Translations under genes and position numbers: made by a program
The notes under the pieces: generated by a model
The model's database searches: none
What the model was told of the DNA's origin: nothing
Seen by the model: the letters and a program-made list of their open reading frames with translations, nothing else
Assembly (NCBI GenBank): GCA_947383005.1
Contig: CANDBT010000039.1
Span: forward strand, 1 to 39,941
Direction of reading: 5' to 3'
Length of the DNA stretch: 39,941 nt
From: an uncultured bacterium
GTDB taxonomy: Bacteria > Bacillota > Clostridia > Lachnospirales > Lachnospiraceae
Part shown: positions 1 through 6,043 of the stretch, piece after piece
Numbering within the stretch: position 1 is the stretch's first letter
Layout of the letters: each line of letters opens with the position of its first letter

Positions 1-208
1 TTTATAAAGAATACAAAAAATTGAATTTTTATGAATGACCTTTTGCTAAAAATATTATAGAAACTGCCTAAGTCGGCCAATGAACAAAAATCCTGTATTT
101 TCAAGGGTTTTAGAAGTGGTTGGGAGTGGTAAAAAGCGGTAAAATGTACGTAACTCGTATATTATTCATGCACCACTCCTACATCCATATTCCTACACCA
201 ATTACATT
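1..208. other. Left-end non-coding region, candidate phage attachment/integrase arm-site region
   Basis: No gene is seen here. It lies just downstream of the integrase stop, where prophages of this layout carry attL/attP. Three hexamers, AGTGGT (115-120), AGTGGT (125-130) and AGCGGT (135-140), are spaced exactly 10 bp apart, i.e. helically phased. Two TCCTACA heptamers (177-183, 191-197) match two others beside the integrase promoter. These fit arm-type recombinase or excisionase sites. The crossover core cannot be fixed without the other attachment end. Confidence 0.45.
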
Positions 209-1447
209 CTATTTTAATTTTTCTATTTCTTCTTTGAGCCATTCAAACTCTCTTTTCGTGTACACCTTTTCGGTGATGTCCGAGATTTTATGACCCACCA
301 TATATTTGATTGCGTATTCGTCAACACCAGCTTTTTTGGCAGCGGTGACAAAGTGTGTACGTCCGTCATGTGGACGGTGTTCCGGATTAAGATTCAATTC
401 AGTCCGGATTCGGGTAAAACCTTTCTGGTATCGGTTATAGGTGAACATTATATTTTTGCGGTTACTGTCTGGATCGGTACAGTTGAACAGATACTTACTT
501 CCAAGAGCTTCAGCCTCTTTATACTTCCGAAGAACCAAAGGTCGGATTCTTGAATGGATAGGAACAACTCTGTCGGTACCTGCTTCTGTTTTCATACCGC
601 CTTTAAAAGTCCAGTTTTCAAGGTCAATGTTTTCCAGTTCCAACAATCCTAATTCCTGTGGTCTCCATCCAGAATAGCATTGAATGAGGATGGCATCAAC
701 ATACCGTTTATCATCCACATGTTCCCAAAGCAATGCTATCTCTTCATCCGTAAAAGCGATATGACCTTTCTTGACACTTGTAACTTCTTTGATGACTTCA
801 TCCGACAGGTTGAAAGTTCTGGAGTAATTCCGATCTACAAGTTCATATTCCAAAGCATAGTCCAGCATTTGGTTGAACAGGGACTTGATTTTGTTTTTCA
901 TGGCAGCGCTGGGATGTTGCTCTTTTCCTTTTACAATCGCTGTCCCCTCTTCCATACAGCCTTTCACATGTCTGGCACGGATATCCATCACTCTCATATC
1001 GTATACAGACGTACAATACGCCCAAGCGGCGTCTACTGCTCTTGCACTTGCATCTGACTTCAAGGTCTTAAAATAGCTCTCTGTCCATTTCTCGTATAGT
1101 TCCTTTGCCGTGATAGCGGGACCAAGGTCATAAGGATTCTTGTTATATTCCACCAAGGCTGCATAGGCATCGTTATAAGTTGGGAAATACGATTCTGGTT
1201 TCAAAGGTTTGCAAATGGGTCTGCCTGTTTTGGTCTTTCCGACTGTTACCATTGCTCTGAACGGATTACGAAGATTCCGTCCCTTAATCTCACTGATCTG
1301 CCCGAATCCGTTTGGTAGCCGTCTGCGCTTGTTTGACTTTCGGGGTACCCGCGGCTTTGCATCTGGCTGAATTGGATAGCCGCAATGCGGGCAAATCAAA
1401 GCCTTATCACTTATCTGCAGTTCACACTCAGGACATTTAATTAGCAT
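209..1447 (-). CDS. int: Tyrosine recombinase / phage integrase with N-terminal zinc ribbon
   Basis: Site-specific recombinase expected to integrate and excise the phage. The chosen start (1447) has AAAGGAG 7 nt upstream; a longer reading from 1486 lacks one. The 412 residues begin with a double CxxC zinc ribbon (CPEC, CPHC), followed by an Arg/Lys-rich arm-binding segment, a helical core-binding domain and a catalytic domain. Visible catalytic residues are the Arg in GWRPQEL, the HDGR box (HxxR), GHK, and the Tyr in KVYT near the C-terminus. The zinc ribbon is an extra compared with classical phage integrases but is common in Firmicutes ones. It is one of only two minus-strand genes here and faces the left end. 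The transcript would start from the promoter at 1482-1510. Confidence 0.95.
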   Translation of the reverse strand: MLIKCPECELQISDKALICPHCGYPIQPDAKPRVPRKSNKRRRLPNGFGQISEIKGRNLRNPFRAMVTVGKTKTGRPICKPLKPESYFPTYNDAYAALVEYNKNPYDLGPAITAKELYEKWTESYFKTLKSDASARAVDAAWAYCTSVYDMRVMDIRARHVKGCMEEGTAIVKGKEQHPSAAMKNKIKSLFNQMLDYALEYELVDRNYSRTFNLSDEVIKEVTSVKKGHIAFTDEEIALLWEHVDDKRYVDAILIQCYSGWRPQELGLLELENIDLENWTFKGGMKTEAGTDRVVPIHSRIRPLVLRKYKEAEALGSKYLFNCTDPDSNRKNIMFTYNRYQKGFTRIRTELNLNPEHRPHDGRTHFVTAAKKAGVDEYAIKYMVGHKISDITEKVYTKREFEWLKEEIEKLK

Positions 1448-1481
1448 CTTATCTCTCCTTTCTGTTGCAACATCCATAGCA

Positions 1482-1510
1482 ATCATATATCATAGTGTAG
1501 GAATTGTCAA
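1482..1510 (-). promoter_or_regulatory. Integrase promoter with operator-like inverted repeat
   Basis: Read on the minus strand, TTGACA (1505-1510) is separated by exactly 17 bp from TATGAT (1482-1487), a near-consensus sigma-70 promoter about 40 nt before the integrase start. The -35 box sits inside an inverted repeat: TGTAGGA (1496-1502) and TCCTACA (1512-1518). The same heptamer occurs twice at 177-197, beyond the other end of the gene, so one protein may bind both sides. Confidence 0.75.
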
Positions 1511-1584
1511 CTCCTACATTTAAACTTTCTTGCAGGTTATATTTTAACCTAGATTAAGAATCGAGGTGATGATATACGGTTAGC

Positions 1585-1890
1585 ATGAATGAAACAGTCT
1601 GTCCGAAGTGCGGAGGACGGCTGAAACTTTATGATAAGGTAAAACGGATTGTACGGACAAAAGGACGTGTTACGAATCGGACTATGATCCGAAGATTGCG
1701 ATGCCCGAAATGCGGTAAGCTACATAGAGAATTGCCAGAGGATATTTTTCCATACAAGCAGTATGAAGCAGAAATTATTCGTGGAGTCTTGGAGGGGTTC
1801 ATTACTCCGGAAACGATGGGGTACGAAGATTACCCGTGCGAGATGACCATGATTCGTTGGAAAGCGCAGAAATCGCAACTGCTCTTATGA
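1585..1890 (+). CDS. Zinc-ribbon protein, DUF6431-like
   Basis: A 101-residue protein with two CPKCG knuckles (residues about 7-11 and 40-44), a strongly basic middle, and a tail ending SQLLL. The paired CxxC motifs make a nucleic-acid-binding zinc ribbon likely. It is the first rightward gene after the integrase. The Shine-Dalgarno-like GAGGTGAT lies unusually far (about 15 nt) upstream of the ATG, so the start is uncertain. The 3' end overlaps element B at 1864-1890. Confidence 0.7.
   Translation: MNETVCPKCGGRLKLYDKVKRIVRTKGRVTNRTMIRRLRCPKCGKLHRELPEDIFPYKQYEAEIIRGVLEGFITPETMGYEDYPCEMTMIRWKAQKSQLLL
1864..1890 (+). promoter_or_regulatory. Element B copy 1
   Basis: Matches the pattern GCGCA-A/T-rich, (T)CGCAA or TTACAA, CT..TTATG. 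It is followed by AAGGAGC, which can pair with GCTCTT (1881-1886), hiding the ribosome binding site. Its ATG opens a four-codon ORF (MKGA stop). Confidence 0.7.
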
Positions 1891-1906
1891 AAGGAGCGTG
1901 ATATTT

Positions 1907-2197
1907 ATGATAGATGAAAGGAAAACGAAAGCATACCACGACAGAGTTATAGCTGAAATAAGTCAGAATCACAGAAAAGTTGATTATTTTACTCGACAAG
2001 CCGAACGATGTAAAAAGATATATGCATATACAAAAAATAGAGGCGGCATATATCGGCTTATACATGGATGGGCAAAGAAGAAAAATCAATATTTTTGTAA
2101 AGAAGGAACCAAATTGGCTTTAAATACTCTGAAAGTTTGCGTTGATGAATTTGACTATCTGGATAATTACTTAAAGAATTTTAAAGAGGAGTCCTAA
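1907..2197 (+). CDS. Small basic hypothetical protein
   Basis: 96 residues, helical and Lys/Tyr-rich, no recognised domain. ATG 1907 is 9 nt after AAGGAGC; the GTG at 1898 is too close to it. The last residues (KEES) and the TAA stop are written inside the downstream hairpin, exactly as in the gene at 4350-4682. Its leader is also near-identical to that gene's leader over about 35 nt, so the two genes sit in the same cassette frame. Confidence 0.65.
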   Translation: MIDERKTKAYHDRVIAEISQNHRKVDYFTRQAERCKKIYAYTKNRGGIYRLIHGWAKKKNQYFCKEGTKLALNTLKVCVDEFDYLDNYLKNFKEES

Positions 2198-2218
2198 CAA
2201 GGGCTCTTTCTTCTTGCT
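2189..2218 (+). terminator. Cassette hairpin 1 (terminator-like)
   Basis: GAGTCCT (2189-2195), loop AACA, AGGGCTC (2200-2206), then TTTCTTCTT. The 7-bp stem with a pyrimidine tail looks like an intrinsic terminator. The stop codon of the preceding gene is within the stem and loop. Confidence 0.65.
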
Positions 2219-2294
2219 CTATATTTCCACCGAGGTTGTTTTTACTAATAGCCGTCCTTAACCTAGAATAGCCGTAGAAAGGAGGTAGACGCAG

Positions 2295-2540
2295 ATGGAA
2301 GAATTTGCAAGCGGTTCTGTTCCTGTCTCCGTAGCGGCTAAAGTATATGGAAAAGATGCTTCCTGGGTTCGAGCCGGCATCATATCCGGGTGGTTGCCAA
2401 TCGGGAAAGCTACAAGGAACGGAAAGCTGATTACGGACATTGAGGAGATGAATAGCAAGTATGGACGTATCAACTTCTATATCTCTCCCAAATTGCTGTT
2501 CGAGGAAACGGGTTATGTGTGGAAAGGAGAACGAAAATGA
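2295..2540 (+). CDS. Excisionase-like / MerR-type HTH DNA-binding protein
   Basis: 81 residues. The stretch SVAAKVYGKDASWVRAGI has the look of a winged-helix/MerR-like helix-turn-helix, followed by YISPKLLFEETG. Small proteins of this kind in Firmicutes phages are usually DNA-binding and sometimes excisionases. The position near the integrase fits an Xis role, but this is inference. The start has GAAAGGAGG upstream. The stop overlaps the next start (ATGA). Confidence 0.65.
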   Translation: MEEFASGSVPVSVAAKVYGKDASWVRAGIISGWLPIGKATRNGKLITDIEEMNSKYGRINFYISPKLLFEETGYVWKGERK

Positions 2541-2905
2541 GTACAACAATACGGCCAGAGTTGTCGGAGAAAAATCCGTACTGGATTGAGAAGCATCGGT
2601 ACTATGAACTGAAACACTTCTGTCTTCAGTATCCAATCTGGAAGAAAGCAAGGGCGGCACTAAGCAGTTTGAGCCAGCGACCGATTGATGCGGTTAAGCT
2701 TACCGGAAGCATTAGCGATCCAACCGTCAAGTGTGTGGAGGCGAGAGAATTCTATTCCGAACGGATGGGGTTGATTGAGAAAGCAGCTGCAGAAACGGAT
2801 GCAGAGTTGGGGGATTATATTTTGAAAGCCGTTACCCAGGGCATCTCTTATGACCATCTGAGAGCGAGAGTAAACGTGCCTTGCTGTAAGGATGTCTACT
2901 ACTAA
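2537..2905 (+). CDS. Conserved phage protein, apparently cut by an in-frame TAA
   Basis: 122 residues, starting in ATGA overlap with the previous gene and preceded by AAAGGAG. From memory, homologous phage proteins have the pattern KNPYWIxKHRYYELKHFCLQYP early and PCCKDxYYxxYRRFFWLL at the end. Here the reading ends at CCKDVYY with TAA (2903-2905), but the same frame continues LYRRFFWILNRIRK to a TGA at 2948-2950. So the C-terminal helix seems cut off by one nonsense codon. The function is unknown; an RNA polymerase/transcription-factor-like helical role is only a guess. Confidence 0.7.
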   Translation: MSTTIRPELSEKNPYWIEKHRYYELKHFCLQYPIWKKARAALSSLSQRPIDAVKLTGSISDPTVKCVEAREFYSERMGLIEKAAAETDAELGDYILKAVTQGISYDHLRARVNVPCCKDVYY

Positions 2906-2960
2906 TTGTACAGGCGCTTCTTCTGGATATTGAATCGGATAAGAAAGTGAGGACTGAGCT

Positions 2961-3170
2961 ATGAAAATTGTAGAGAAAGCCATTAAGCAGACCTATCGCT
3001 TTAGTTGTCCGGTATGTGGCAGTCGGCTGGAGGGTGAAAGTCAGGAGTTCGTTGATATCGGCGGAAAGGTCAACAAGTTTTTTTGCCCGGTTTGCAGAGA
3101 GGATCGTTATATTCCCTGGTCCAACCTTAGGAAGAATATTACATACGAGAAATCAAAGGGTGCGCAATAA
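2961..3170 (+). CDS. Small zinc-ribbon protein
   Basis: 69 residues with CPVCG (residues about 16-20) and CPVCR (about 42-46), a four-Cys zinc ribbon separated by about 20 residues. A weak site, GAGGACTGAGCT, precedes the ATG. Likely nucleic-acid or protein binding; no more specific role can be read. Confidence 0.65.
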   Translation: MKIVEKAIKQTYRFSCPVCGSRLEGESQEFVDIGGKVNKFFCPVCREDRYIPWSNLRKNITYEKSKGAQ

Positions 3171-3187
3171 TTACAATCTCCTTTATG
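3162..3187 (+). promoter_or_regulatory. Element B copy 2
   Basis: GCGCA, then TTACAA, then CCTTTATGA. CTCCTTT (3178-3184) can pair perfectly with AAAGGAG (3188-3194) across a 3-nt ATG loop, masking the binding site of the gene at 3204. Its ATG opens MKGGHHYA, whose stop overlaps that gene's start. Confidence 0.7.
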
Positions 3188-3203
3188 AAAGGAGGGCATC
3201 ATT

Positions 3204-3407
3204 ATGCTTAATAAAAATGTTATTAAAAACACGGTTTTTGGAATCGGAGGATTAGCATTATCTATATACGCATTAAGAAGCTATGGCTACCAGAAAGAAT
3301 GCCAGGGTTATATCAGCGGATGTAAGGTTATGCTGGAGGCACAAACCGGAAACAAAACGGCTGAAGAAAAAGACAAGCTTATTAAAGAGAATGAACCTAC
3401 GAAATAA
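3204..3407 (+). CDS. Small single-pass membrane protein
   Basis: 67 residues. A hydrophobic N-terminal segment (about residues 8-27, VFGIGGLALSIYALRSYGY) is followed by a charged tail. AAAGGAGGG lies upstream. No family recognised. It is the first of a run of small membrane proteins extending to about 14.9 kb. Confidence 0.65.
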   Translation: MLNKNVIKNTVFGIGGLALSIYALRSYGYQKECQGYISGCKVMLEAQTGNKTAEEKDKLIKENEPTK

Positions 3408-3417
3408 AAAGTGGAGA

Positions 3418-3446
3418 GAGTCCTAACAAGGGCTCTTTTCTTTTAT
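3418..3446 (+). terminator. Cassette hairpin 2 (terminator-like)
   Basis: GAGTCCT, loop AACA, AGGGCTC (3418-3435), followed by TTTTCTTTT. Here the hairpin lies just after, not inside, the preceding stop codon. Confidence 0.65.
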
Positions 3447-3544
3447 ATTTTCAGAACGAAGGTAACGAAAAAACATGCTATTTTGGTATTTGGAAAATTC
3501 CCCGGGTAAGAAATTCGGGAGAACTTTTCGGAAAGGAGAAAGAA

Positions 3545-3763
3545 GTGCTGATAGTGGTTGGAGTAATTGTGGGGTTTTTGCTTGGTGTTGCTGCGACTCT
3601 GCATGTTTTGAGAAAGGACACCATCGGGAATTTGGTGATTGCGGATGATCCGGAGGACGGTTCCTATATGTTCCTTGAAATTTCAAGATTGGACATCGAA
3701 AGACTGAGGGCGCAACCGATGGTAAAACTCAATGTTGTTAATAAAGGCAGAACGCATAAATAA
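3545..3763 (+). CDS. Small membrane protein, GTG start
   Basis: 72 residues beginning at GTG 3545, which is 8 nt after AAAGGAG; no ATG is available. Residues 2-20 form a transmembrane helix (LIVVGVIVGFLLGVAATL). The soluble part carries GNLVIADDPEDGSYMFLEIS, a pattern I associate with small phage proteins of unknown function. The N-terminus probably anchors it in the host membrane. Confidence 0.7.
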   Translation: MLIVVGVIVGFLLGVAATLHVLRKDTIGNLVIADDPEDGSYMFLEISRLDIERLRAQPMVKLNVVNKGRTHK

Positions 3764-3779
3764 CACTCTCTGTTATGGA
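3752..3779 (+). promoter_or_regulatory. Element B copy 3
   Basis: ACGCATAAATAACA then CTCTGTTATGGA. The embedded ATG (3775) opens a 15-codon ORF whose TGA overlaps the start of the gene at 3815. Confidence 0.6.
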
Positions 3780-3814
3780 ACATAAAAATTCATCATTGAA
3801 AGGAGAAGAAAACG

Positions 3815-4249
3815 ATGGATGAACAAATTAGACAGGCGTTGGCAAATGAGATTTTAAGTCAACTTAATGGTTTGAGTAATCTTGAACCGGGAAGCAAAGA
3901 GCAGCAGACGGCAGTGGAAAATGTCACCAAACTCTATAGATTGGGATTGGAGGATGTAAAAGCCGACACTGATTACGATGAAAAGTTATATCGTAGGGAT
4001 GTAGATGCACAGCACGAACAGGATGAGCTGGATCGGCAGGCCCGCGAGGAACAGTTCAAGAAAGATCAGTTGGCGGAACAGACTAAAGACCGATATTTCA
4101 AACTTGGAGTAGAGGTGGCAGGAATCGTATTACCGCTGATTTTCTATGCGACCTGGATGAAGAGAGGATTCAAATTCGAGGAGACGGGAACTTATACTTC
4201 AACGACATTCAGAGGATTGTTCAATCGATTCAGACCGACAAAGAAGTGA
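3815..4249 (+). CDS. Coiled-coil protein with C-terminal membrane segment
   Basis: 144 residues. Residues about 40-95 are very charged and helical (repeated DExLDRQAREEQFKKDQ-like pattern). A hydrophobic helix follows (LGVEVAGIVLPLIFYATWM, about 97-116), then a basic tail (RFRPTKK). A tail-anchored topology is likely. GAAAGGAG lies before the ATG. Unknown function; a neighbour of other membrane proteins. Confidence 0.7.
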   Translation: MDEQIRQALANEILSQLNGLSNLEPGSKEQQTAVENVTKLYRLGLEDVKADTDYDEKLYRRDVDAQHEQDELDRQAREEQFKKDQLAEQTKDRYFKLGVEVAGIVLPLIFYATWMKRGFKFEETGTYTSTTFRGLFNRFRPTKK

Positions 4250-4269
4250 ATTTGGAAACAAATAAGCGG

Positions 4270-4306
4270 AGAGTTCGTGCGAAACGCATGGACTCTTCGT
4301 TTTTCT
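4270..4306 (+). terminator. Cassette hairpin 3 (terminator-like)
   Basis: A 12-bp stem, AGAGTTCGTGCG (4270-4281) with CGCATGGACTCT (4285-4296), loop AAA, followed by a TTTTTC tract. Same layout as the GAGTCCT hairpins but different sequence. Confidence 0.75.
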
Positions 4307-4307
4307 T

Positions 4308-4333
4308 CGCATAGATAACAACTGCTCTTATGA
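4308..4333 (+). promoter_or_regulatory. Element B copy 4
   Basis: CGCATAGATAACAA then CTGCTCTTATGA. From 4316 onward the leader repeats the leader at 1873-1909 almost exactly, including the SD-masking stem and the MKGA mini-ORF. Confidence 0.7.
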
Positions 4334-4349
4334 AAGGAGCGTGATATTT

Positions 4350-4682
4350 ATGAAAAGCATGTATTCGCAAGTGTTTGATTCTAAATGTCCATTATGGGAT
4401 AAAAATCAGAAGTTTAATTTATTACTTCTACAATCAAAACAGACCTATTTTAACGATTTATTAAAGATGCGGGGCTATGTATTCCTCAGAGATATTTATG
4501 AGGATCTCGGTTTCCCTATAACATTAAAGACGTTATTTGTAGGATGGGTTTATGATTTGGAGAACCCTATTGGAGACAACTTTATTGATTTTGGGATAAC
4601 TACAAAGGGCGAAGAACCGAACATTGAGCTGGATTTTAATGTTGATGGAATTATTACAAACCGATTTAAAGAGGAGTCCTAA
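4350..4682 (+). CDS. Stand-alone copy of the DUF6353-type C-terminal module
   Basis: 110 residues. RGYVFLRDIYEDLGF, VGWVYDLENPIGDN and ELDFNVDGIITN align well with the last 90 residues of the protein at 11589-12509 (HLTLNDVYDMLGF, VGWIYDLDHPNGDN, AIDFNVDGNIYN). It therefore looks like that family without its membrane-spanning N-terminal part. ATG 4350 sits 9 nt after AAGGAGC. It ends KEES with the stop inside the downstream hairpin. Confidence 0.75.
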   Translation: MKSMYSQVFDSKCPLWDKNQKFNLLLLQSKQTYFNDLLKMRGYVFLRDIYEDLGFPITLKTLFVGWVYDLENPIGDNFIDFGITTKGEEPNIELDFNVDGIITNRFKEES

Positions 4683-4702
4683 CAAGGGCTCTTTCTTCTT
4701 GC
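4674..4702 (+). terminator. Cassette hairpin 4 (terminator-like)
   Basis: GAGTCCT (4674-4680), AACA, AGGGCTC (4685-4691), TTTCTTCTT. Identical to hairpin 1 over more than 30 nt including the preceding TTTAAAGAG. Confidence 0.65.
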
Positions 4703-4717
4703 AGTAGGGAGCGAGAT

Positions 4718-5077
4718 ATGCGATACCACTATGAAAAACCGACGATTTATCTCTCCATGTATGGAGAACGTTATATTTGTGAGCATCCGGTCTATAATAG
4801 CTGCACTTTGTTCAAGATTGGCGAAAAAGGACTGGCTGTTATTCAGCAGCGTTTTGACGCCGAGACTAAGAGTACCTGGTGGAGCGAGGTGGATTCGTGG
4901 ATTACAGATGACTTATATTTGCATCCGAAGTTCAAGGAATACTTTGAAAACAGAGCAGGCGATTGTGTGGATGAACTTTATCCAACGGTTACAGTAAGAC
5001 AAATCATGTGGGCTTTGAAGATGAAGCCGATACCAAGAGAACGTTGGGAAACGGTATTCGACCGGCGTGATATTTAG
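4718..5077 (+). CDS. Conserved phage hypothetical protein
   Basis: 119 residues, aromatic-rich and acidic, no transmembrane segment. It contains STWWSEVDSWI and YPTVTVRQIMWALKMKPIPRERW. I have seen this pattern in phage genomes but know no function. GGGAGCGAG precedes the ATG. Its 3' end runs into element B copy 5. Confidence 0.65.
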   Translation: MRYHYEKPTIYLSMYGERYICEHPVYNSCTLFKIGEKGLAVIQQRFDAETKSTWWSEVDSWITDDLYLHPKFKEYFENRAGDCVDELYPTVTVRQIMWALKMKPIPRERWETVFDRRDI

Positions 5078-5102
5078 CGGAAATTACAACTCCTTTTATG
5101 GA
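5077..5102 (+). promoter_or_regulatory. Element B copy 5
   Basis: GCGGAAATTACAA then CTCCTTTTATGGA. CTCCTTT (5090-5096) is perfectly complementary to AAAGGAG (5119-5125) of the next gene. Confidence 0.7.
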
Positions 5103-5131
5103 AAGCTACGTATTTACGAAAGGAGAAAAGA

Positions 5132-5287
5132 ATGAGCAAAACGGAGAGGCATTTAAGCAACAAAATACGCATATTTGAAGATATGTTATTACGGAGTAAA
5201 AATGGGTACGAAATTGAAACGCTCAGAAATGAACTGACAAAAATGCGTATATCATTACAGAAATTACAGTATGCGAGAGAGTCCTAA
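5132..5287 (+). CDS. Small coiled-coil protein
   Basis: 51 residues (MSKTERHLSNKIRIF at the start), with heptad-like Leu/Ile spacing in the second half. AAAGGAG lies 6 nt before the ATG. It ends RES with the TAA stop inside the hairpin at 5279-5296, the same cassette design as its neighbours. No family recognised. Confidence 0.6.
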   Translation: MSKTERHLSNKIRIFEDMLLRSKNGYEIETLRNELTKMRISLQKLQYARES

Positions 5288-5305
5288 CAAGGGCTCTTTC
5301 TCTTT
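5279..5305 (+). terminator. Cassette hairpin 5 (terminator-like)
   Basis: GAGTCCT, AACA, AGGGCTC (5279-5296), then TTTCTCTTT. Confidence 0.65.
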
Positions 5306-5332
5306 ACGCTTGAAATACAACTGCCTTTATGA
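5306..5332 (+). promoter_or_regulatory. Element B copy 6
   Basis: ACGCTTGAAATACAA then CTGCCTTTATGA, directly after hairpin 5. Its ATG opens a 15-codon ORF ending within the gene at 5364. Confidence 0.65.
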
Positions 5333-5363
5333 AAACCAACGATTTGGAAAGGAGAAAAGGAGT

Positions 5364-5579
5364 ATGGACGAAATGAAAATCAACTCAAAATTCTTGAGGA
5401 ACTTGATTGCTAAGTTTGTAAAAAGAGAGGTAAAGAAAAAGGCAGGATACGAAGTGGATATTCAGCTGAATGAATTTACGGCAACGGTTACGGACGGAAC
5501 GGCTCATGTTCACTTGAATGTAGATGCGGAATTGGGTAAAGACGAACTTACAAAGCTTCTGGCAGCGATTGGTTTGTAA
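5364..5579 (+). CDS. Small basic/mixed-charge hypothetical protein
   Basis: 71 residues: a Lys-rich helix (KFVKREVKKKAGYEV) followed by short strands (DIQLNEFTATVTDG, HVHLNVDAEL) and a C-terminal helix. The start follows GGAAAGGAGAAAAGGAGT. A basic helix plus small sheet would suit a membrane- or nucleic-acid-associated role, but none is identified. Confidence 0.65.
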   Translation: MDEMKINSKFLRNLIAKFVKREVKKKAGYEVDIQLNEFTATVTDGTAHVHLNVDAELGKDELTKLLAAIGL

Positions 5580-5585
5580 AGAGTT

Positions 5586-5618
5586 GAGGGATCGTGGAGA
5601 CACGGTCTCTTCGCTTTT
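5586..5618 (+). terminator. Cassette hairpin 6 (terminator-like)
   Basis: GAGGGATCGTG (5586-5596), loop GAGA, CACGGTCTCTTC (5601-5612), followed by GCTTTT. The 11-bp stem includes several G-T pairs. Confidence 0.6.
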
Positions 5619-5622
5619 ACAT

Positions 5623-5650
5623 ACGCAAAAATCGCAAGGGCTTTTATGGA
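5623..5650 (+). promoter_or_regulatory. Element B copy 7
   Basis: ACGCAAAAATCGCAA then GGGCTTTTATGGA. The embedded ATG opens only MEK before TAA. Confidence 0.65.
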
Positions 5651-5680
5651 AAAATAAACTAATTTCAGGAGGGTACAATT

Positions 5681-5869
5681 ATGATGAAAGCATTAAAGGA
5701 ATACAACGAAATGGTTATGAGACCGTCATGGAAATGGCTGAAGAAGCACTGGAAAGGATATTCGGTGTTGCTGGTAATTTCGATGATTGTTCCGTACCTT
5801 TGGTTCTACTGGAGCGACATCACGGAGTACATCAAGAGCAAGTTTAAGAACCACGAAGAGGAGTCCTAA
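5681..5869 (+). CDS. Small single-pass membrane protein
   Basis: 62 residues. A Trp/Lys-rich amphipathic start (RPSWKWLKKHWKGY) leads into a transmembrane helix (SVLLVISMIVPYLWFYW, about residues 27-45) and a charged tail ending HEEES, whose stop lies in the hairpin at 5861-5878. GGAGGG precedes the ATG. Unknown role; small amphipathic membrane proteins in phages can be holin-like, but there is no partner evidence. Confidence 0.65.
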   Translation: MMKALKEYNEMVMRPSWKWLKKHWKGYSVLLVISMIVPYLWFYWSDITEYIKSKFKNHEEES

Positions 5870-5887
5870 CAAGGGCTCTTTCTTCTT
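5861..5887 (+). terminator. Cassette hairpin 7 (terminator-like)
   Basis: GAGTCCT, AACA, AGGGCTC (5861-5878), TTTCTTCTT, immediately followed by element B copy 8. Confidence 0.65.
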
Positions 5888-5915
5888 GCGCAAAATTTAC
5901 AAGGACTATTATGGA
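5888..5915 (+). promoter_or_regulatory. Element B copy 8
   Basis: GCGCAAAATTTACAA then GGACTATTATGGA. The tRNA-like sequence begins at its right edge, so here the element precedes an RNA rather than a protein gene. Confidence 0.7.
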
Positions 5916-5916
5916 G

Positions 5917-5985
5917 AAACAGTTAGCTCAGTGGTGGAGCGCCGCTGAAATGCGGAGGTCGAGGGTTCGAGTCCCTCACTGCTTC
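5917..5985 (+). tRNA. tRNA-like RNA with shortened anticodon arm
   Basis: The D arm (GCTC, loop AGTGGTG, GAGC) and T arm (GAGGG, loop TTCGAGT, CCCTC) are canonical, and AAACAGT pairs with ACTGCTT as a 7-bp acceptor with one A-C mismatch. The anticodon arm is odd: CCGC and GCGG close a 6-nt loop TGAAAT, about 3 nt shorter than normal, so no anticodon can be assigned safely (GAA would be the nearest reading). Pairing of the acceptor extends about 4 bp further outward (from 5913 to 5988). No CCA is encoded. It is either a decayed tRNA or a tRNA mimic. Confidence 0.55.
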
Positions 5986-5996
5986 TCTTAAGTTTT

Positions 5997-6026
5997 GGAG
6001 TCTTGACAGGGGCTCCTAGTTTTTTA
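5997..6026 (+). terminator. Terminator after the tRNA-like RNA
   Basis: GGAGTCTT (5997-6004), loop GACA, GGGGCTCC (6009-6016), then a run of six T ending at 6026. A variant of the GAGTCCT hairpin. Confidence 0.7.
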
Positions 6027-6043
6027 TCGAAAGGAGAAAAAGA

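Noticed and set aside
1487-1584. Clear rightward early promoter between integrase and 1585
   Set aside because: Several partial boxes exist (TTGCAG, TATATT) but none combine with acceptable spacing, so no promoter is annotated.
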